Positions 8,358 through 17,824 of a stretch of DNA of 64,000 nt are shown here, in pieces. Origin of the DNA: Peribacillus kribbensis DSM 17871 (GTDB taxonomy: Bacteria > Bacillota > Bacilli > Bacillales > DSM-1321); the NCBI RefSeq assembly GCF_000430765.1, contig NZ_AUMQ01000016.1, positions 248,001 to 312,000 of the forward strand, written 5' to 3'. The notes under the pieces were generated by a model that ran no database searches, was not told where the DNA came from, and worked only from the letters and a program-made list of their open reading frames with translations. The position numbers and the translations under genes are program-made. Every line of letters begins with the position of its first letter. The first letter of the stretch is position 1.

Positions 8358-9251
8358 ATGAAATCTAGCATTCAGTTTATATTATCCATGATTATTTTTG
8401 GAACAATTGGTTTAGTTGTAACATACATTGATTTATCTTCGAGTGAAACAGCTTTACTAAGTAGTTCAATCGGATGTTTATTTTTAATTTTGGTATTTTT
8501 GGTGATGAAAAAATCTATTCCGTGGAAATTAGTGAAAGCTAATGCTTCCGTTTTATTTTTTTCTGCTATTGCATTAGGAGGAAATTGGATTTTCCTGTAT
8601 CAATCCTACAATTATACAACAGTCACTAACGCTACATTAGCCTATTACTTTGCACCTGTGTTTGTTATGCTTCTCTCACCAATTATTCTTAATGAACAAT
8701 TAACTATCAAAAAGATTGTTTGTATTGGTATAGCAATATTAGGTCTGTTATTGATTGTTGGAAACGGCATAAGCGCATCTGGAAAAGGAGATCTACTTGG
8801 GATTTCTTTTGGATTAGTTGCAGCTGCATTCTACGCTTCATTAATGTTATTGAATAAATTTATTCATAACTTAGCCAAGTTAGAGATTACAATCATCCAA
8901 CTTGGAACAACTGCTTTACTTCTCTTGCCATACGTGCTCCTTACGGAGGGACTCGGTATCTTGGAAGTATCAACTTCATCCATTCCCTTTATAATTCTGT
9001 TAGGAATTATAAACACTGGTCTTGGATTTTGGTTGTTTTTTTCGGGTATGCAAAATTTAAAGGGACAGAGTATTGCTATGCTAAGCTATGTAGATCCATT
9101 TGTAGCTATACTGATTTCAGGTATCATCTTACAAGAACACATGACTATTATTCAAATGTTTGGTGGGGCATTGCTTTTAGGTTCAACATTTGTTAGCGAA
9201 AATCCATCAACCATTTTTTCAGTACCATTAATGAAAAAACCAGATAAATAA
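8358..9251 (+). CDS. EamA/DMT-family exporter
   Basis: This 297-residue protein has about ten hydrophobic segments arranged as two EamA repeats (about 5-135 and 148-283). The typical family segment 'TNATLAYYFAPVFVMLLSPI' occurs in the first repeat and 'GQSIAMLSYVDPFVAILIS' in the second. DMT proteins export amino acids, metabolites or drugs using the proton gradient. Transcription probably starts above a Pro-rich leader peptide and hairpin (8211-8342), which suggests induction at the level of translation. A terminator follows at 9264. The substrate is unknown. Confidence 0.92.
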   Translation: MKSSIQFILSMIIFGTIGLVVTYIDLSSSETALLSSSIGCLFLILVFLVMKKSIPWKLVKANASVLFFSAIALGGNWIFLYQSYNYTTVTNATLAYYFAPVFVMLLSPIILNEQLTIKKIVCIGIAILGLLLIVGNGISASGKGDLLGISFGLVAAAFYASLMLLNKFIHNLAKLEITIIQLGTTALLLLPYVLLTEGLGILEVSTSSIPFIILLGIINTGLGFWLFFSGMQNLKGQSIAMLSYVDPFVAILISGIILQEHMTIIQMFGGALLLGSTFVSENPSTIFSVPLMKKPDK

Positions 9252-9263
9252 CGTAATAAATAT

Positions 9264-9294
9264 ACAGTGGGAAGCATTCGTTTCCCACTGTTTT
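9264..9294 (+). terminator. Intrinsic terminator after the EamA gene
   Basis: ACAGTGGGA/TCCCACTGT stem with an 11-13 base loop, followed by TTTTG. Confidence 0.8.
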
Positions 9295-9345
9295 GTAACT
9301 TTCAGAGAAATCCCCTGATTTTCATGCCGTAGAAGCCCTTTTATT

Positions 9346-9370
9346 GAACTGACGCACCCTTTAGTTTAAT
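9346..9370 (-). repeat. Dispersed hairpin repeat, copy 1
   Basis: 'GAACTGACGCACCCTTTAGT' plus TTAAT, a diverged copy of the AACTAACG-CACC-CGTTAGTT hairpin family. It lies 16 bases after the stop of the minus-strand gene at 9386. Confidence 0.6.
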
Positions 9371-9385
9371 AACTTAAAAAACAGG

Positions 9386-9589
9386 CTAGTATAAAAAGCG
9401 AAAATAAAGTGCAGCCAAGTAATTAACAATAATAAAAAGGGAATAGATTTGTGGGATTATTTTGAGACACCCTTTTTCCTTCCGAGTAAGTAATAAGAAG
9501 CCAATACAGCAAATTAGTTGAAATAAATACAAAGGGGCTGCTGCAATCTTGGAGTATAATTCGGGTAATGGCATTTCAATAAGATTCAC
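9386..9589 (-). CDS. Small membrane protein (67 aa)
   Basis: GTG 9589 is preceded by AGGGGG. The protein has two or three hydrophobic segments ('AAAPLYLFQLICCIGFLLL' and 'PQIYSLFIIVNYLAALYF') with a charged 'TRKEKG' loop between. The family is not recognised. A hairpin repeat follows the stop. A longer start at 9619 has no ribosome site. Confidence 0.55.
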   Translation of the reverse strand: MNLIEMPLPELYSKIAAAPLYLFQLICCIGFLLLTRKEKGCLKIIPQIYSLFIIVNYLAALYFRFLY

Positions 9590-9627
9590 TTTGTTCCCCC
9601 TAAATAAGTTTACTTCCAACTATTTTT

Positions 9628-9679
9628 AAGCTAAGCTGCCCGTTAGATAATTATCTAACGCACCCGTTAACTCAATAAG
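9628..9679 (-). repeat. Dispersed hairpin repeat, tandem pair
   Basis: Two half-copies in tandem: CTAAGCTGCCCGTTAG, then TTATCTAACGCACCCGTTAA. They begin 3 bases after the stop of the minus-strand gene at 9682. Confidence 0.7.
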
Positions 9680-9681
9680 GA

Positions 9682-10131
9682 CTACTTAAGATTTGCCGAA
9701 TGTAAAGCACGGATTGCATCAACAGCGTGACTGCCCCAGTGAATTTCAAACCCAAATTTCCATTCCCAAATAGCCTCTAATTGCTCGTTTTTCTCGTATA
9801 AGAGTATGCCTTTTTTAATATCTTTATAAATATCTAATATGTCATCTGATAAACTTGCCCCGACAGGTTCTTCTAAGTGGTAAGGATTGAAAACCTCCCA
9901 ATAATGGTCATATTGACCAAAATTAATTTCTGGTACAACTATATTAAGGTCCGTTCCCTCGTAGTTTCCGGGTTCTACTTCGGGAAGGAAGATTGCTTTG
10001 GAATACAATTCTAAAAGAGATACGAGGAGAGTTTTTAATTTGGAATGTATCTGATTGGATTCACAATCTTCAATTATGCCGCAATAGTGCACCGCCGAAT
10101 GAAAAAAGTCATCAAGCTCTTTCATTTTCAT
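9682..10131 (-). CDS. DUF5063-like protein
   Basis: A 149-residue cytoplasmic protein. 'HSAVHYCGIIEDC' near the N-terminus, a Leu-rich helical middle, and 'EAIWEWKFGFEIHWGSHAVD' near the C-terminus match the pattern I associate with DUF5063 proteins, which have no known function. The start is ATG 10131, preceded by TAGGAGA. It is a single minus-strand gene bracketed by two hairpin repeats, as is common in this window. Confidence 0.7.
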   Translation of the reverse strand: MKMKELDDFFHSAVHYCGIIEDCESNQIHSKLKTLLVSLLELYSKAIFLPEVEPGNYEGTDLNIVVPEINFGQYDHYWEVFNPYHLEEPVGASLSDDILDIYKDIKKGILLYEKNEQLEAIWEWKFGFEIHWGSHAVDAIRALHSANLK

Positions 10132-10195
10132 TTTATCTCCTAAAAACTTTAAGTATTTTCAATATAACTTCTATAAAATCATTTGAAATCCTTTT

Positions 10196-10222
10196 TGAAC
10201 TTACGTACCCTATAGTTTAAGT
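10196..10222 (-). repeat. Dispersed hairpin repeat, diverged copy
   Basis: 'GAACTTACGTACCCTATAGT' plus TTAAGT. Compensating changes partly keep the stem. Confidence 0.5.
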
Positions 10223-10703
10223 ACAATGTTTCATAAAGTTTCCTTATGGTATCTTTCTGTAAATTTATTTGTGAAATAAAGGTAAACAACCTTATGTTTT
10301 GTGGTCATTAGTTGTGATGCAGTATTTCGGTGGTCAAAAACTCCTATCCCAAATAATTAAAATATATCGATACCCTTATGTACCAAGGGTTTGGATATGT
10401 AATTAAGAACCTTTCAATTCTCCAATTTATTCTTGACAATTCGAGTATATTTAGTTAAATGTAAGTCCTTCTTTTTTAAATTTGATTCCTATATACTGAC
10501 TTTTCTTTTTTAAATAAACCTTAATTATTTTGATGTTTATTTATTCCTAGGGTTACTCACTAATACACTTTTCTAACACCGGTATATTATGAGCTATATT
10601 CCCGACTATATAAAATTTAAATGTTACTATATAACCTATGATCTAAAAGGGAATACCTAAAATAGCGTGTTTGATAAAACTTTAAAAAGTAAGGGGATTT
10701 TTA
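10223..10703. other. Intergenic region upstream of adenine deaminase
   Basis: AT-rich, 480 bases. A TTGACA (10433-10438) with TTAAAT 16 bases on is a possible promoter. I looked for a purine riboswitch core and do not see one. No gene is supported. Confidence 0.4.
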
Positions 10704-12464
10704 ATGAGAAAAAAGCAATATACCCAAAAGGAATCGAAGGAACTTCTAAAGAATAGAATTGCTGCTGCATCCAAAAGAAAAAAAGCAGAATTAGTGATTA
10801 AGAACGGTAAAATTATAGATGTATTTAATCAGGATCTAATCGAAGCAGACGTTGCTATAGAGGATGGTGTGATTGTAGGTCTTGGAGAATATGAAGGGGA
10901 ACGAGTCATAGATGCAAATGGTAAGTATATTTCTCCTTCGTTTATTGATAGTCATGTACATATTGAATCTTCTATGGTTACACCAAAAGAATTTGCAAAG
11001 GTAGTATTACCACATGGAGTTACAACCATTATCGCTGATCCTCATGAAATCGCTAATGTAGCAGGGACTGAAGGAATTCATTATATGTTAGATAGCACTG
11101 AAGACCTACCGCTAAATGTTTATATAATGGTACCTTCATGTGTGCCAGCTACACCCTTTGAACATGCTGGAGCAATATTGAAAGCCGAAGATTTAGCCCC
11201 GTTTTATAATCATCCAAGAGTTTTAGGGCTGGGGGAGGTTATGGATTTCCCTTCTGTCAGTCATGCTGAGGAAAGTATGTTAAATAAACTATTCGACGCT
11301 AAAGCAAAAGGTTTTAAAATAGATGGTCATGCTGCTGGCTTAGATCAAGATGCGATTAACATATATACGACAGCAGGTATTAAAACAGATCATGAAGCTA
11401 TATCCATTAGTGAAGCAAAGGACCGCTTGCAACGAGGGATGTACCTTATTATTAGACAAGGATCAGTAGCTAAAGACTTGCCACAATTGATTGATGTAGT
11501 GACGGATAAAAATGCAAGGCGTTGTTTATTTGGAACAGATGATAAACATATTGATGATTTACTATATGAAGGAAGTATAGACCATAATGTAAAATTAGCT
11601 ATTCAACATGGAGTGGATCCAATTAACGCCATTCAAATGGCTTCATTTAGTCCTGCAGAATGTTATGGATTAAAGCACAAGGGGGCAATTGCTCCAGGGT
11701 ATGATGCAGATTTTCTAATAATGACTGATTTAAAACAGATTAAAATAGAAGAAGTATATTCAGGCGGGAAATTAGTAGCACAAAACGGAGAATACCTGAA
11801 TCAAGATAGTTGTAAAGTAAATCCAAGTAAGCCGTTGCTAAGTAGTATAAACATGCGGAATATTACGTTAGAGCAGCTTCAAATCCAGTTGAGAGAAAGT
11901 AACTCAGCTCATGTTATTGAAATCATCCCAAATAGTTTAGTAACGAAACACCAAGTAGAAGAAGTAGAAGTTATAAATAAGTGCTTTCAGCCTTCCATCA
12001 AGCGAGACCAACTTAAGCTCGCTGTTATAGAAAGACATCACCAGACTGGTCATATAGGATTGGGAATTGTAAAGGGGTTAGGCATTCAAAAAGGAGCAAT
12101 TGCAACTACTATAGCTCATGATTCGCATAATATAATTACAGCTGGAACGAATGACAAGGATATACTATTTGCAATAGAAACGGTTAAACAGATTGGTGGA
12201 GGTTTAGTAATTGTCGAAAATGAAAAATTAATAGCTTCTCTAGCCTTACCTATTGCAGGTTTACTATCTGATGAACCCGCAGAAAAGGTATACAGTGAAT
12301 TAATGGAATTAAAAAAAGGATTAGATTACATAGAGGCTTCGAAGAAATTCAATCCTTTTCTAACCCTTTCTTTCTTGGCATTACCTGTCATTCCTGCATT
12401 AAAATTAACTGATGTGGGATTATTTGATGTTGAAAATTTTAAGCATATTTCAGTACAAGCTTAA
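10704..12464 (+). CDS. ade: Adenine deaminase
   Basis: This 586-residue amidohydrolase has the family's usual length. After an N-terminal composite domain it carries the metal-binding HxH ('DSHVHIESSM', about 85) and 'ADPHEIANVAGTEG' (about 112). Further conserved segments include 'GLGEVMDFPSV', 'IDGHAAGL', 'FGTDDKH' and the C-terminal 'QTGHIGLGIVKGLG' and 'IATTIAHDSHNI'. It converts adenine to hypoxanthine and ammonia in purine salvage, using a Mn/Fe centre. ATG 10704 has AAGGGG 9 bases before it. The gene stands alone between two minus-strand genes. Confidence 0.95.
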   Translation: MRKKQYTQKESKELLKNRIAAASKRKKAELVIKNGKIIDVFNQDLIEADVAIEDGVIVGLGEYEGERVIDANGKYISPSFIDSHVHIESSMVTPKEFAKVVLPHGVTTIIADPHEIANVAGTEGIHYMLDSTEDLPLNVYIMVPSCVPATPFEHAGAILKAEDLAPFYNHPRVLGLGEVMDFPSVSHAEESMLNKLFDAKAKGFKIDGHAAGLDQDAINIYTTAGIKTDHEAISISEAKDRLQRGMYLIIRQGSVAKDLPQLIDVVTDKNARRCLFGTDDKHIDDLLYEGSIDHNVKLAIQHGVDPINAIQMASFSPAECYGLKHKGAIAPGYDADFLIMTDLKQIKIEEVYSGGKLVAQNGEYLNQDSCKVNPSKPLLSSINMRNITLEQLQIQLRESNSAHVIEIIPNSLVTKHQVEEVEVINKCFQPSIKRDQLKLAVIERHHQTGHIGLGIVKGLGIQKGAIATTIAHDSHNIITAGTNDKDILFAIETVKQIGGGLVIVENEKLIASLALPIAGLLSDEPAEKVYSELMELKKGLDYIEASKKFNPFLTLSFLALPVIPALKLTDVGLFDVENFKHISVQA

Positions 12465-12720
12465 AGTCTTTTTCAGCTCAACAATTAAAGTATGTTAAAT
12501 TCAAGATAAGGATCCAATGATCTTTGTTTCAGAACGGTTCCCGTATGAGCAATGAGATATGTCATCATGCCCATTGCTACTTGAGCAGGAATAAACAAAG
12601 AAATTCATCCTCACCAGCTAAGACAGAGCTGTGCAGCTCAGCTTGCATTGATCAAAAGTTTATTAGGGTACGAAAAGAGCTTGGCAGAATTTAAATTTTC
12701 ATGGTAGTGGCACTAGAAAA

Positions 12721-12774
12721 GAGGCTGCTGTAGCAGCCTCTCTATTTAACTAACCCAACGTTTCGTTGAACAAG
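12721..12774 (-). repeat. Composite repeat: terminator hairpin plus CTAACG hairpin
   Basis: GAGGCTGCTGTAGCAGCCTC (12721-12740) is a perfect hairpin, followed by a diverged 'AACTAACCCAACGTTTCGTT' unit. It starts 31 bases after the stop of the minus-strand MaoC-like gene. Read on that strand, the GC-rich hairpin is followed by TTTTCTAG, as in a terminator. Confidence 0.75.
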
Positions 12775-12804
12775 AAGTTTGTTTTTTTATTTTTCCATTA
12801 CCAT

Positions 12805-13230
12805 TCATCGCTTTATCAACACGGACAATTCACCCTCAAAAACTTTTTCATCCTTATCATTAAAGGTAGATAACGATACAGTAAGGATTCCTGTTTCGAT
12901 TTTTGTTGAATTCATATCAATAACCTCAACAATTATATATAATTCATCTCCAGGATAAACAGGCTTAATAAATTTAATATTATTCATACGGGTTCCAGCA
13001 ATCACATCTTCCCCATACATTCCCTCTTCAACCCAAAGCTTAAATGATATGGCTAGCGTATGTATACCAGAAGCTATGATTCCATTAAATCTTCCCTCAC
13101 TTGCTTTTGCCTCATCCACGTGCATATACTGAGGGTCAAATTCACCTGCAAACCTCATAATATCCTCTTTTGTTAGTTTTAATGATTTAGTTTTAAACAC
13201 CTGTCCAATGTTAAACTCTTCTAATTTCAT
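12805..13230 (-). CDS. MaoC-like (R)-specific enoyl-CoA hydratase/acyl dehydratase
   Basis: A 141-residue single hotdog domain. The MaoC/hydratase-2 signature is visible: 'FAGEFDPQYMHVDEAKASEG' contains the catalytic Asp and His, followed by 'FNGIIASGIHTLAI'. These proteins hydrate trans-2-enoyl-CoA or related acyl thioesters. It ends with 'VYPGDELYIIVEVIDMNSTK', a typical hotdog strand pair. The start is ATG 13230, after AGGTGT. It is a single gene with a repeat/terminator after its stop. The acyl substrate is unknown. Confidence 0.9.
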   Translation of the reverse strand: MKLEEFNIGQVFKTKSLKLTKEDIMRFAGEFDPQYMHVDEAKASEGRFNGIIASGIHTLAISFKLWVEEGMYGEDVIAGTRMNNIKFIKPVYPGDELYIIVEVIDMNSTKIETGILTVSLSTFNDKDEKVFEGELSVLIKR

Positions 13231-13402
13231 TATTACACCTCTGTTTTGTCATTGTTGAATCAATTTATTTTAGCATAATTCAAAAATCGGGAAAATGAGT
13301 ACTGTTCTGGAATATAATTAAGGAAATCAAAGCGATGACAATCAGCATTCCTAATATGTGAATATTCTTGGCGCCCCTCTTCTGTACACATCTGTTAGCT
13401 TT

Positions 13403-13430
13403 TAAAAAAAGAACAGCGGAGAATCCGCTG
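13403..13430 (-). terminator. Intrinsic terminator after the cation-efflux gene
   Basis: CAGCGGA/TCCGCTG stem with a GAA-type 3-base loop (13414-13430). On the minus strand it is followed by TTCTTTTTTT. Confidence 0.85.
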
Positions 13431-13435
13431 CCCTT

Positions 13436-14398
13436 TTACGTGGATTGTATTTTCCAATCTACCTCTCCATCATCTTTGCTAAATTCGATAAGGACATCAG
13501 CTACGCCCTTCTGCTCCATGACCTGACCTGCTAAACGCTCTTTAATCACATCTGCTTCCTCGATGGTGATAGATGCCTCTAGCTCCACTTCTACTTCTAC
13601 GTGAAGTGTTTCCCCTTCCTTCATCACTGTGATGTTCCGAATATCTTTTACCTCAGGATCCTGGATGAGGATGTGTCCGATTTTGTTTTCCATTTCATCG
13701 TCAGCTTCTCCCAGAACACCGGCCGCATTATCCAGGAAGACCTTTCCGACAACAAACAACATCATCAAACCGATCAAAACGGATGCAAGTCCTTCTAATA
13801 CATGCTGGCCTGTCCATTTAGATAGAAGAACAGCCAATAGAGCCAGTAGCCCTCCTCCTGTAGCAACCAAGTCCTCCATAAAGACGAGCTTCGTAGCAGG
13901 TGTTGCCTTCCCTACATTTTTAAAACTTTGGACAAGGATTCCGAGCCCTTTTGCCTCCGCGTGAGTTTCATGAATGACCTCTTTCATGGCTTTTGCAAGT
14001 ACAATCGATTCAAGGATGACTCCAGCCAGGAGAACCCCCACAACAATGAAGAAACCTTCAGCCTCCGTTGGATGAAGGACATGATGTATTCCCTCTTTTA
14101 TGGTTTCAAAGCTCATGATTGCTACCACAATGACGGCCCCAAGCAGGACCAAATTCACCAATCGTCCAAATCCATTTGGAAATCGTTTGGTAGGTGTTTT
14201 TTTGGATAAAGCGGAGCCGATAAAGACAAAGAATTGGTTGGCTGCATCACCTATCGCATGCATCGTTTCTGCGAACATGGCCACATTCCCGGTAAAGATA
14301 AAAGCCGTCCCGCGAAGGATCGCAATAACGGCATTTACAATGGCAGCCATTAAAGCCGATTTATTTCCTTGTTTTAATAATACAAATAGTTCTTTCAA
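13436..14398 (-). CDS. Cation diffusion facilitator (CDF) transporter
   Basis: 320 residues with about six membrane segments and a C-terminal cytoplasmic domain (about 225-315) of alternating strands ('ITVMKEGETLHVEVEVELEA'). The metal site appears as HxxxD in the second helix ('ETMHAIGDAANQ') and acidic residues in the fifth ('MEDLVATGGG'). CDF proteins are proton antiporters that export Zn, Mn, Fe or Co. 'KKTPTKRFPNGFGR' is the conserved cytoplasmic loop. It is a single gene with its own terminator. The metal is not predictable. Confidence 0.9.
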   Translation of the reverse strand: MKELFVLLKQGNKSALMAAIVNAVIAILRGTAFIFTGNVAMFAETMHAIGDAANQFFVFIGSALSKKTPTKRFPNGFGRLVNLVLLGAVIVVAIMSFETIKEGIHHVLHPTEAEGFFIVVGVLLAGVILESIVLAKAMKEVIHETHAEAKGLGILVQSFKNVGKATPATKLVFMEDLVATGGGLLALLAVLLSKWTGQHVLEGLASVLIGLMMLFVVGKVFLDNAAGVLGEADDEMENKIGHILIQDPEVKDIRNITVMKEGETLHVEVEVELEASITIEEADVIKERLAGQVMEQKGVADVLIEFSKDDGEVDWKIQST

Positions 14399-14974
14399 AT
14401 GGTTTCCCCCTTTATAATCATTCTTTACCTTGTATATCGGTTCACATTTCTACACCTTTAATTACGATTCGTTAAAACTTCTCGTGAACCATTATTAATA
14501 GTCACTCAACAACCTAATCCATCAATTTTACTTCACCACATTTTTTTTTGTTATAATGTATCAACTTTTGTAAATTATTGGATATCATTTTAATTATCCA
14601 TAGTCATACCCCTTTTCCCTAACATTATCCTTTTGCTTTAAATACTACCACGTTTTCACTATTCTAACTAACCTGCCCCTTACTAACTATCCCACCAAAT
14701 ATTTCCTATTATGCGAATTATCATTCTTGGGATAAACATTAAGATGTTCCAAAAATTTTGTCACAACCTTCAAACTCAATGAACGATAATTTACCGCCTA
14801 CACGGAGAATGGGGGCGAATTCATCTACTTAGCCATCAACTTTTAGCTGCTTCAGTTGCAAAGCCAAGGGAGATTTTTTTTCTAAACTACTCCTTTAATA
14901 AAAATAAGTAAAATGTCGCCTTATATCACAGCAAAAATATGAAATTCTTGTACCTGTTAGATGCTCTTCTTTCA
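14399..14974. other. Intergenic region, no gene seen
   Basis: About 575 AT-rich bases. A weak CTAACTAACCTGCCCC motif at about 14665-14681 resembles the dispersed hairpin repeat. Nothing else is supported. Confidence 0.35.
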
Positions 14975-15817
14975 TTACCAATAGTTTTTTTCAAAAAAGT
15001 TGTGTATTTCATCTGTATAATTATGTCTATCATTAAGCTTTTGTAATAATTCAATATCATGGGTATGGGTTTTTCCTGTCTCAAGCATTTCTCTATATAA
15101 ATCAAAATAAGGAAGTTTATGAATAATAGCTCTTTTTAATTCATTTTCTACATCATAAAAAACTTTTTTAAATCTCACCTCAGCAATCCCGGTCTCATCA
15201 ATTTCAAGAATTGCATACTGAGCACGCAGGTCAGAACCGAACTTGCCCCATCTGTAAAAGGGCTGTCCAATAGTTCCTGGGTTAATAATTAATTGATCAT
15301 TGCTACTATATCGTAACAATTGGTGATGGGTATGTGCATAAATCGCAATATCGTGATCATGCTCAAATAACTAATCAAAATTTTTCTGATTATTTGTGGG
15401 CGATAAATCTCCTCCATAATTTTTATTTTGTAGATTATGGCTAATACTAATAGATAAATTATTAACTATTTTTGTTATGTGTAATGGTAAATTCCTGATA
15501 AGTGTAATATGGCTTTCATCCAGGTTTTCACACTGATACTGAACTAACCTAGAAATATAAATATCAGTAGCATTATCAAAATCAACCCTTTTATTCAGTA
15601 CGTCTAGGAAGCTGTCTTCCCAATTCCCTTTAACATAATCAGCCACTTTAATACTATCTAATATTTCAAATAAATCATTTGCTCCTGGACCAGGCATGAT
15701 TAAATCCCCTAAAAACCAATAGTCAGTTACACCTTCCTTGAAAGAATCTTCTACTACTGCTTTTAAAGCACTTACATTTCCATGAACATCTGCTAGTAAA
15801 GCAATTCTATGTTTCAT
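14975..15817 (-). pseudogene. Metallophosphoesterase with an in-frame amber codon
   Basis: One frame of 281 codons encodes a calcineurin-like phosphoesterase of YfcE/MJ0936 type. Residues 1-148 hold 'LLADVHGNVSAL' (D-x-H), 'FLGDLIMPGPG' (GD) and 'KGNWED' (GN); the continuation holds 'AIYAHTHHQLLRY' (GHTH-like) and 'IINPGTIGQP' (NPGS-like). A single TAG at 15371-15373 splits them with no frameshift. All metal ligands are otherwise kept, so inactivation looks recent. Read-through or a base error are alternatives. ATG 15817 has AGAGGAGG upstream. Confidence 0.88.
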
Positions 15818-15995
15818 ATATTTTTTTTGCCTCCTCTAAAATTTACAGAATAACCGGAATCGAACGTACATTCCTATCGTATTATTTTATTGAATATAGT
15901 GGAACCCAGTAAAATAAACTTCACGTTATAAAATAAGGAAAGCTGCCTGGATTGGCAGCCGGACCTTTACCCACAACAGAGTGGATCTTACATTA

Positions 15996-16031
15996 AAAAG
16001 ACAGGTATGATTATATTCTTTACCTGTCTCC
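15996..16031 (-). terminator. Terminator of the small gene in unit A
   Basis: GACAGGTA/TACCTGTC 8-bp stem, followed on the minus strand by TTTTTAATG. The same element recurs at about 18990-19026. Confidence 0.7.
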
Positions 16032-16179
16032 GTTAAATATCGATCGGTTAGGAAGAGCGTTTAAGCTCCCTAATTTTTACTTATTCTTCTTTTTTTGTTA
16101 CGGATGACTTCCCCTCTCCCCGACAAGGAAAACACAATTCTATGAAATGAAGGGATTAAACTTGCTCCAGAACCTATAT

Positions 16180-16320
16180 TTACTTATTCCTCATCGCTTT
16201 ACATATAAGGTAAAGATCTGTAAGGATAAACTTCTTAATCTCCGTGTTTTTACAAGCCCTATATTCTTTGAGCAACATCTCAGTTTCTTTTACAAAAATT
16301 GATAACTCATCATTCTTCAA
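16180..16320 (-). CDS. 46-aa small protein, paralogue A
   Basis: A TTG start at 16320 is preceded by AAGGGTGA. The product has an acidic helical N-terminus ('LSIFVKETEMLLKEYRACKN') and a C-terminus 'DLYLICKAMRNK'. A paralogue at 19135-19278 differs by only a few, mostly conservative, residues (R/K, A/V, K/E, T/L), and the frame is kept across point changes. That argues strongly for translation. The family is not recognised; there is no hydrophobic or DNA-binding signature. It has its own terminator downstream and lies beside an RsbR-like gene on the same strand, but over 400 bases away. Confidence 0.65.
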   Translation of the reverse strand: MKNDELSIFVKETEMLLKEYRACKNTEIKKFILTDLYLICKAMRNK

Positions 16321-16621
16321 TTTAGTTCACCCTTATAGTAAAGGAGCAAGTTAACCCCCTCAGTGTTAACGTTATAGGTGTTTAAACCAAAAGTCCAATC
16401 ATTTTTGCAATATTGAGAAAAAATGAGAGGGTATTAATCATCTGATCCAGGAAGATGAAGTTGATGGAAGTATAATGATACTTCCGAGTTATTCAAATAA
16501 TAGAAAGGGCTGGTGTAAATGCCCTGCCTTTTTCAAATTTTGCACCGTTAGCTTAATAAGATTTACTCCCAATTTAATCCTGAAAAAAATTTCACAGTTC
16601 TAGAAGCACCCTAATAACTTC

Positions 16622-16660
16622 CGGGTCGCAAAAAGAAAAGAACCGCCGCAGCGATCCTTT
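16622..16660 (-). repeat. Short dispersed repeat, 3' flank element (copy A)
   Basis: 'GGTCGCAAAAAGAAAAGAAC' followed by CGCCGCAGCGATCCT recurs identically at 32387-32421 (35 bases). Both copies lie downstream of a minus-strand gene. On that strand they read GC-rich, then GTTCTTTTCTTTTT, so they may be terminators. Confidence 0.75.
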
Positions 16661-16751
16661 GCTGTTCTATATGCTGTTTAGTAAAACGTGTCACCTATGA
16701 TAATGGTTCACACTGCTTCTAAACCTAACTTACCCATTATAGAGGCACCGA

Positions 16752-17585
16752 TTACCTAATATCTTGTAAAGCTTGTTGAAGTGTGGCGTAAGTTTTAATA
16801 CTCGAAAAATTGATACCAGAGTTGATAATTCTTGATACTAATTCCGTTCTAATCCCTGTAAACACCGCATTGATCCCTAGCAGCCTAAGAACATCATATA
16901 TTGTAAAGATTCGAGCCGCAATTTCGGAATCTATATTGGCAGTAGCTGAGAAGTCAATAATAACACATTCAATTTTCAACTCAGTAACTTTGGGTATGAC
17001 TCTATTCATAATAAATTCACTTTTTTCTACATCAACATCTCCAATTATTGGGAGAACCGCCATGCCATTTTGTATAGGGATTATGGGTGAAGATAGTTCT
17101 GTGATCTTCTGGTTCTGCCTTTCTTCTCTTTCTTTTGTTATTCTCTCTCGCTTAAGAATCGTTTCAGTAATACTTAAATCGAGAAGATAACTTAATCTAC
17201 TGGTAACAGTGATAATTTCCTCAGTAGTTAGTCTATGGTCTATGCATAATCGAGACAAGATTCTTATTAATAGCTGTCTAGTTTCCGCATAGGGTTTTAT
17301 AAGACTCGATAATTCCTCAATATATTGAGCATCTTCCGGTGTTTCCTGTTTAATGAGCCATTCAATGAATCTAGGTTCAACCTCTTCATTCGAAAATGAG
17401 AGCGTATTCCCTAAAAAATGAAGAAACTCAGCATTAGTATCAATTGATTTATCTATTAATTCTTGCGGTAATGTTATTTCTATCTTACTCACACTATATT
17501 TAACAATTTCCCTGCTTATTGATTCAGCATTCTTACTTAGAAAATGTGCGAATTCTCCAATTGTATTTACCTTTTCAAAACCCAT
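16752..17585 (-). CDS. RsbR-like stressosome protein
   Basis: 277 residues: an all-helical RsbR N-terminal domain (about 1-145), then a STAS domain (about 160-275) with 'AVLPIIGDVDVEKSEFIMNR', 'IIDFSATANIDSEIAARIF' and 'VFTGIRTELVSRIINSGINF'. RsbR proteins form the stressosome with RsbS and release RsbT to start the sigma-B cascade. Aligned to B. subtilis RsbRA, the position of Thr171 is Val and that of Thr205 is Ser, so phospho-control may be reduced to one site. ATG 17585 has TAGGAGT upstream. Confidence 0.88.
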   Translation of the reverse strand: MGFEKVNTIGEFAHFLSKNAESISREIVKYSVSKIEITLPQELIDKSIDTNAEFLHFLGNTLSFSNEEVEPRFIEWLIKQETPEDAQYIEELSSLIKPYAETRQLLIRILSRLCIDHRLTTEEIITVTSRLSYLLDLSITETILKRERITKEREERQNQKITELSSPIIPIQNGMAVLPIIGDVDVEKSEFIMNRVIPKVTELKIECVIIDFSATANIDSEIAARIFTIYDVLRLLGINAVFTGIRTELVSRIINSGINFSSIKTYATLQQALQDIR

Positions 17586-17780
17586 AGAGCAATACTCCTA
17601 AGTGTATATATTTTCTTTAAGTATATTGGTTGCAAGCAAACTTGTCTATCAACGATAAACAACAGAAAAAATAACTGCGGTTAACGACTCGGCATACAGG
17701 TATCGCATGATGATTGTATAAGTCTACGCCTATCTTAACGGGAAAATAAGGCAAGATCTACAATAAATATTTCTAAGAAA

Positions 17781-17824
17781 GGCTGCTTTAGCAGTCTCTA
17801 TTATTTTCAACTAACTCACCCTTT
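17781..17824 (-). repeat. Composite hairpin repeat interrupted by an IS110 left end
   Basis: 'GGCTGCTTTAGCAGTCTC' hairpin, then 'CAACTAACTCACCCTTT', after which the repeat stops and IS110-like left-end sequence begins at 17825. The break is at the same place as in the copy at 25961-26037. Confidence 0.75.

Larger units (their letters stand above)
15990..16560 (-). repeat. Duplicated unit A (small gene plus terminator)
   Basis: This stretch is closely similar to 18985-19472. Both contain, in order, a GACAGGTA/TACCTGTC terminator, a spacer with 'GAGCGTTTAAGCT', a 46-47 codon gene, a conserved upstream region ('AAAGGAGCAAGTTAACCCCC'), and a partial CACCGTTAGC hairpin repeat. The two units flank the two STAS genes between them. 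Confidence 0.8.

Noticed and set aside
10440-10703. Possible purine riboswitch before adenine deaminase
   Set aside because: The conserved loop and P1 sequences of the purine aptamer are not present; the region is just AT-rich.
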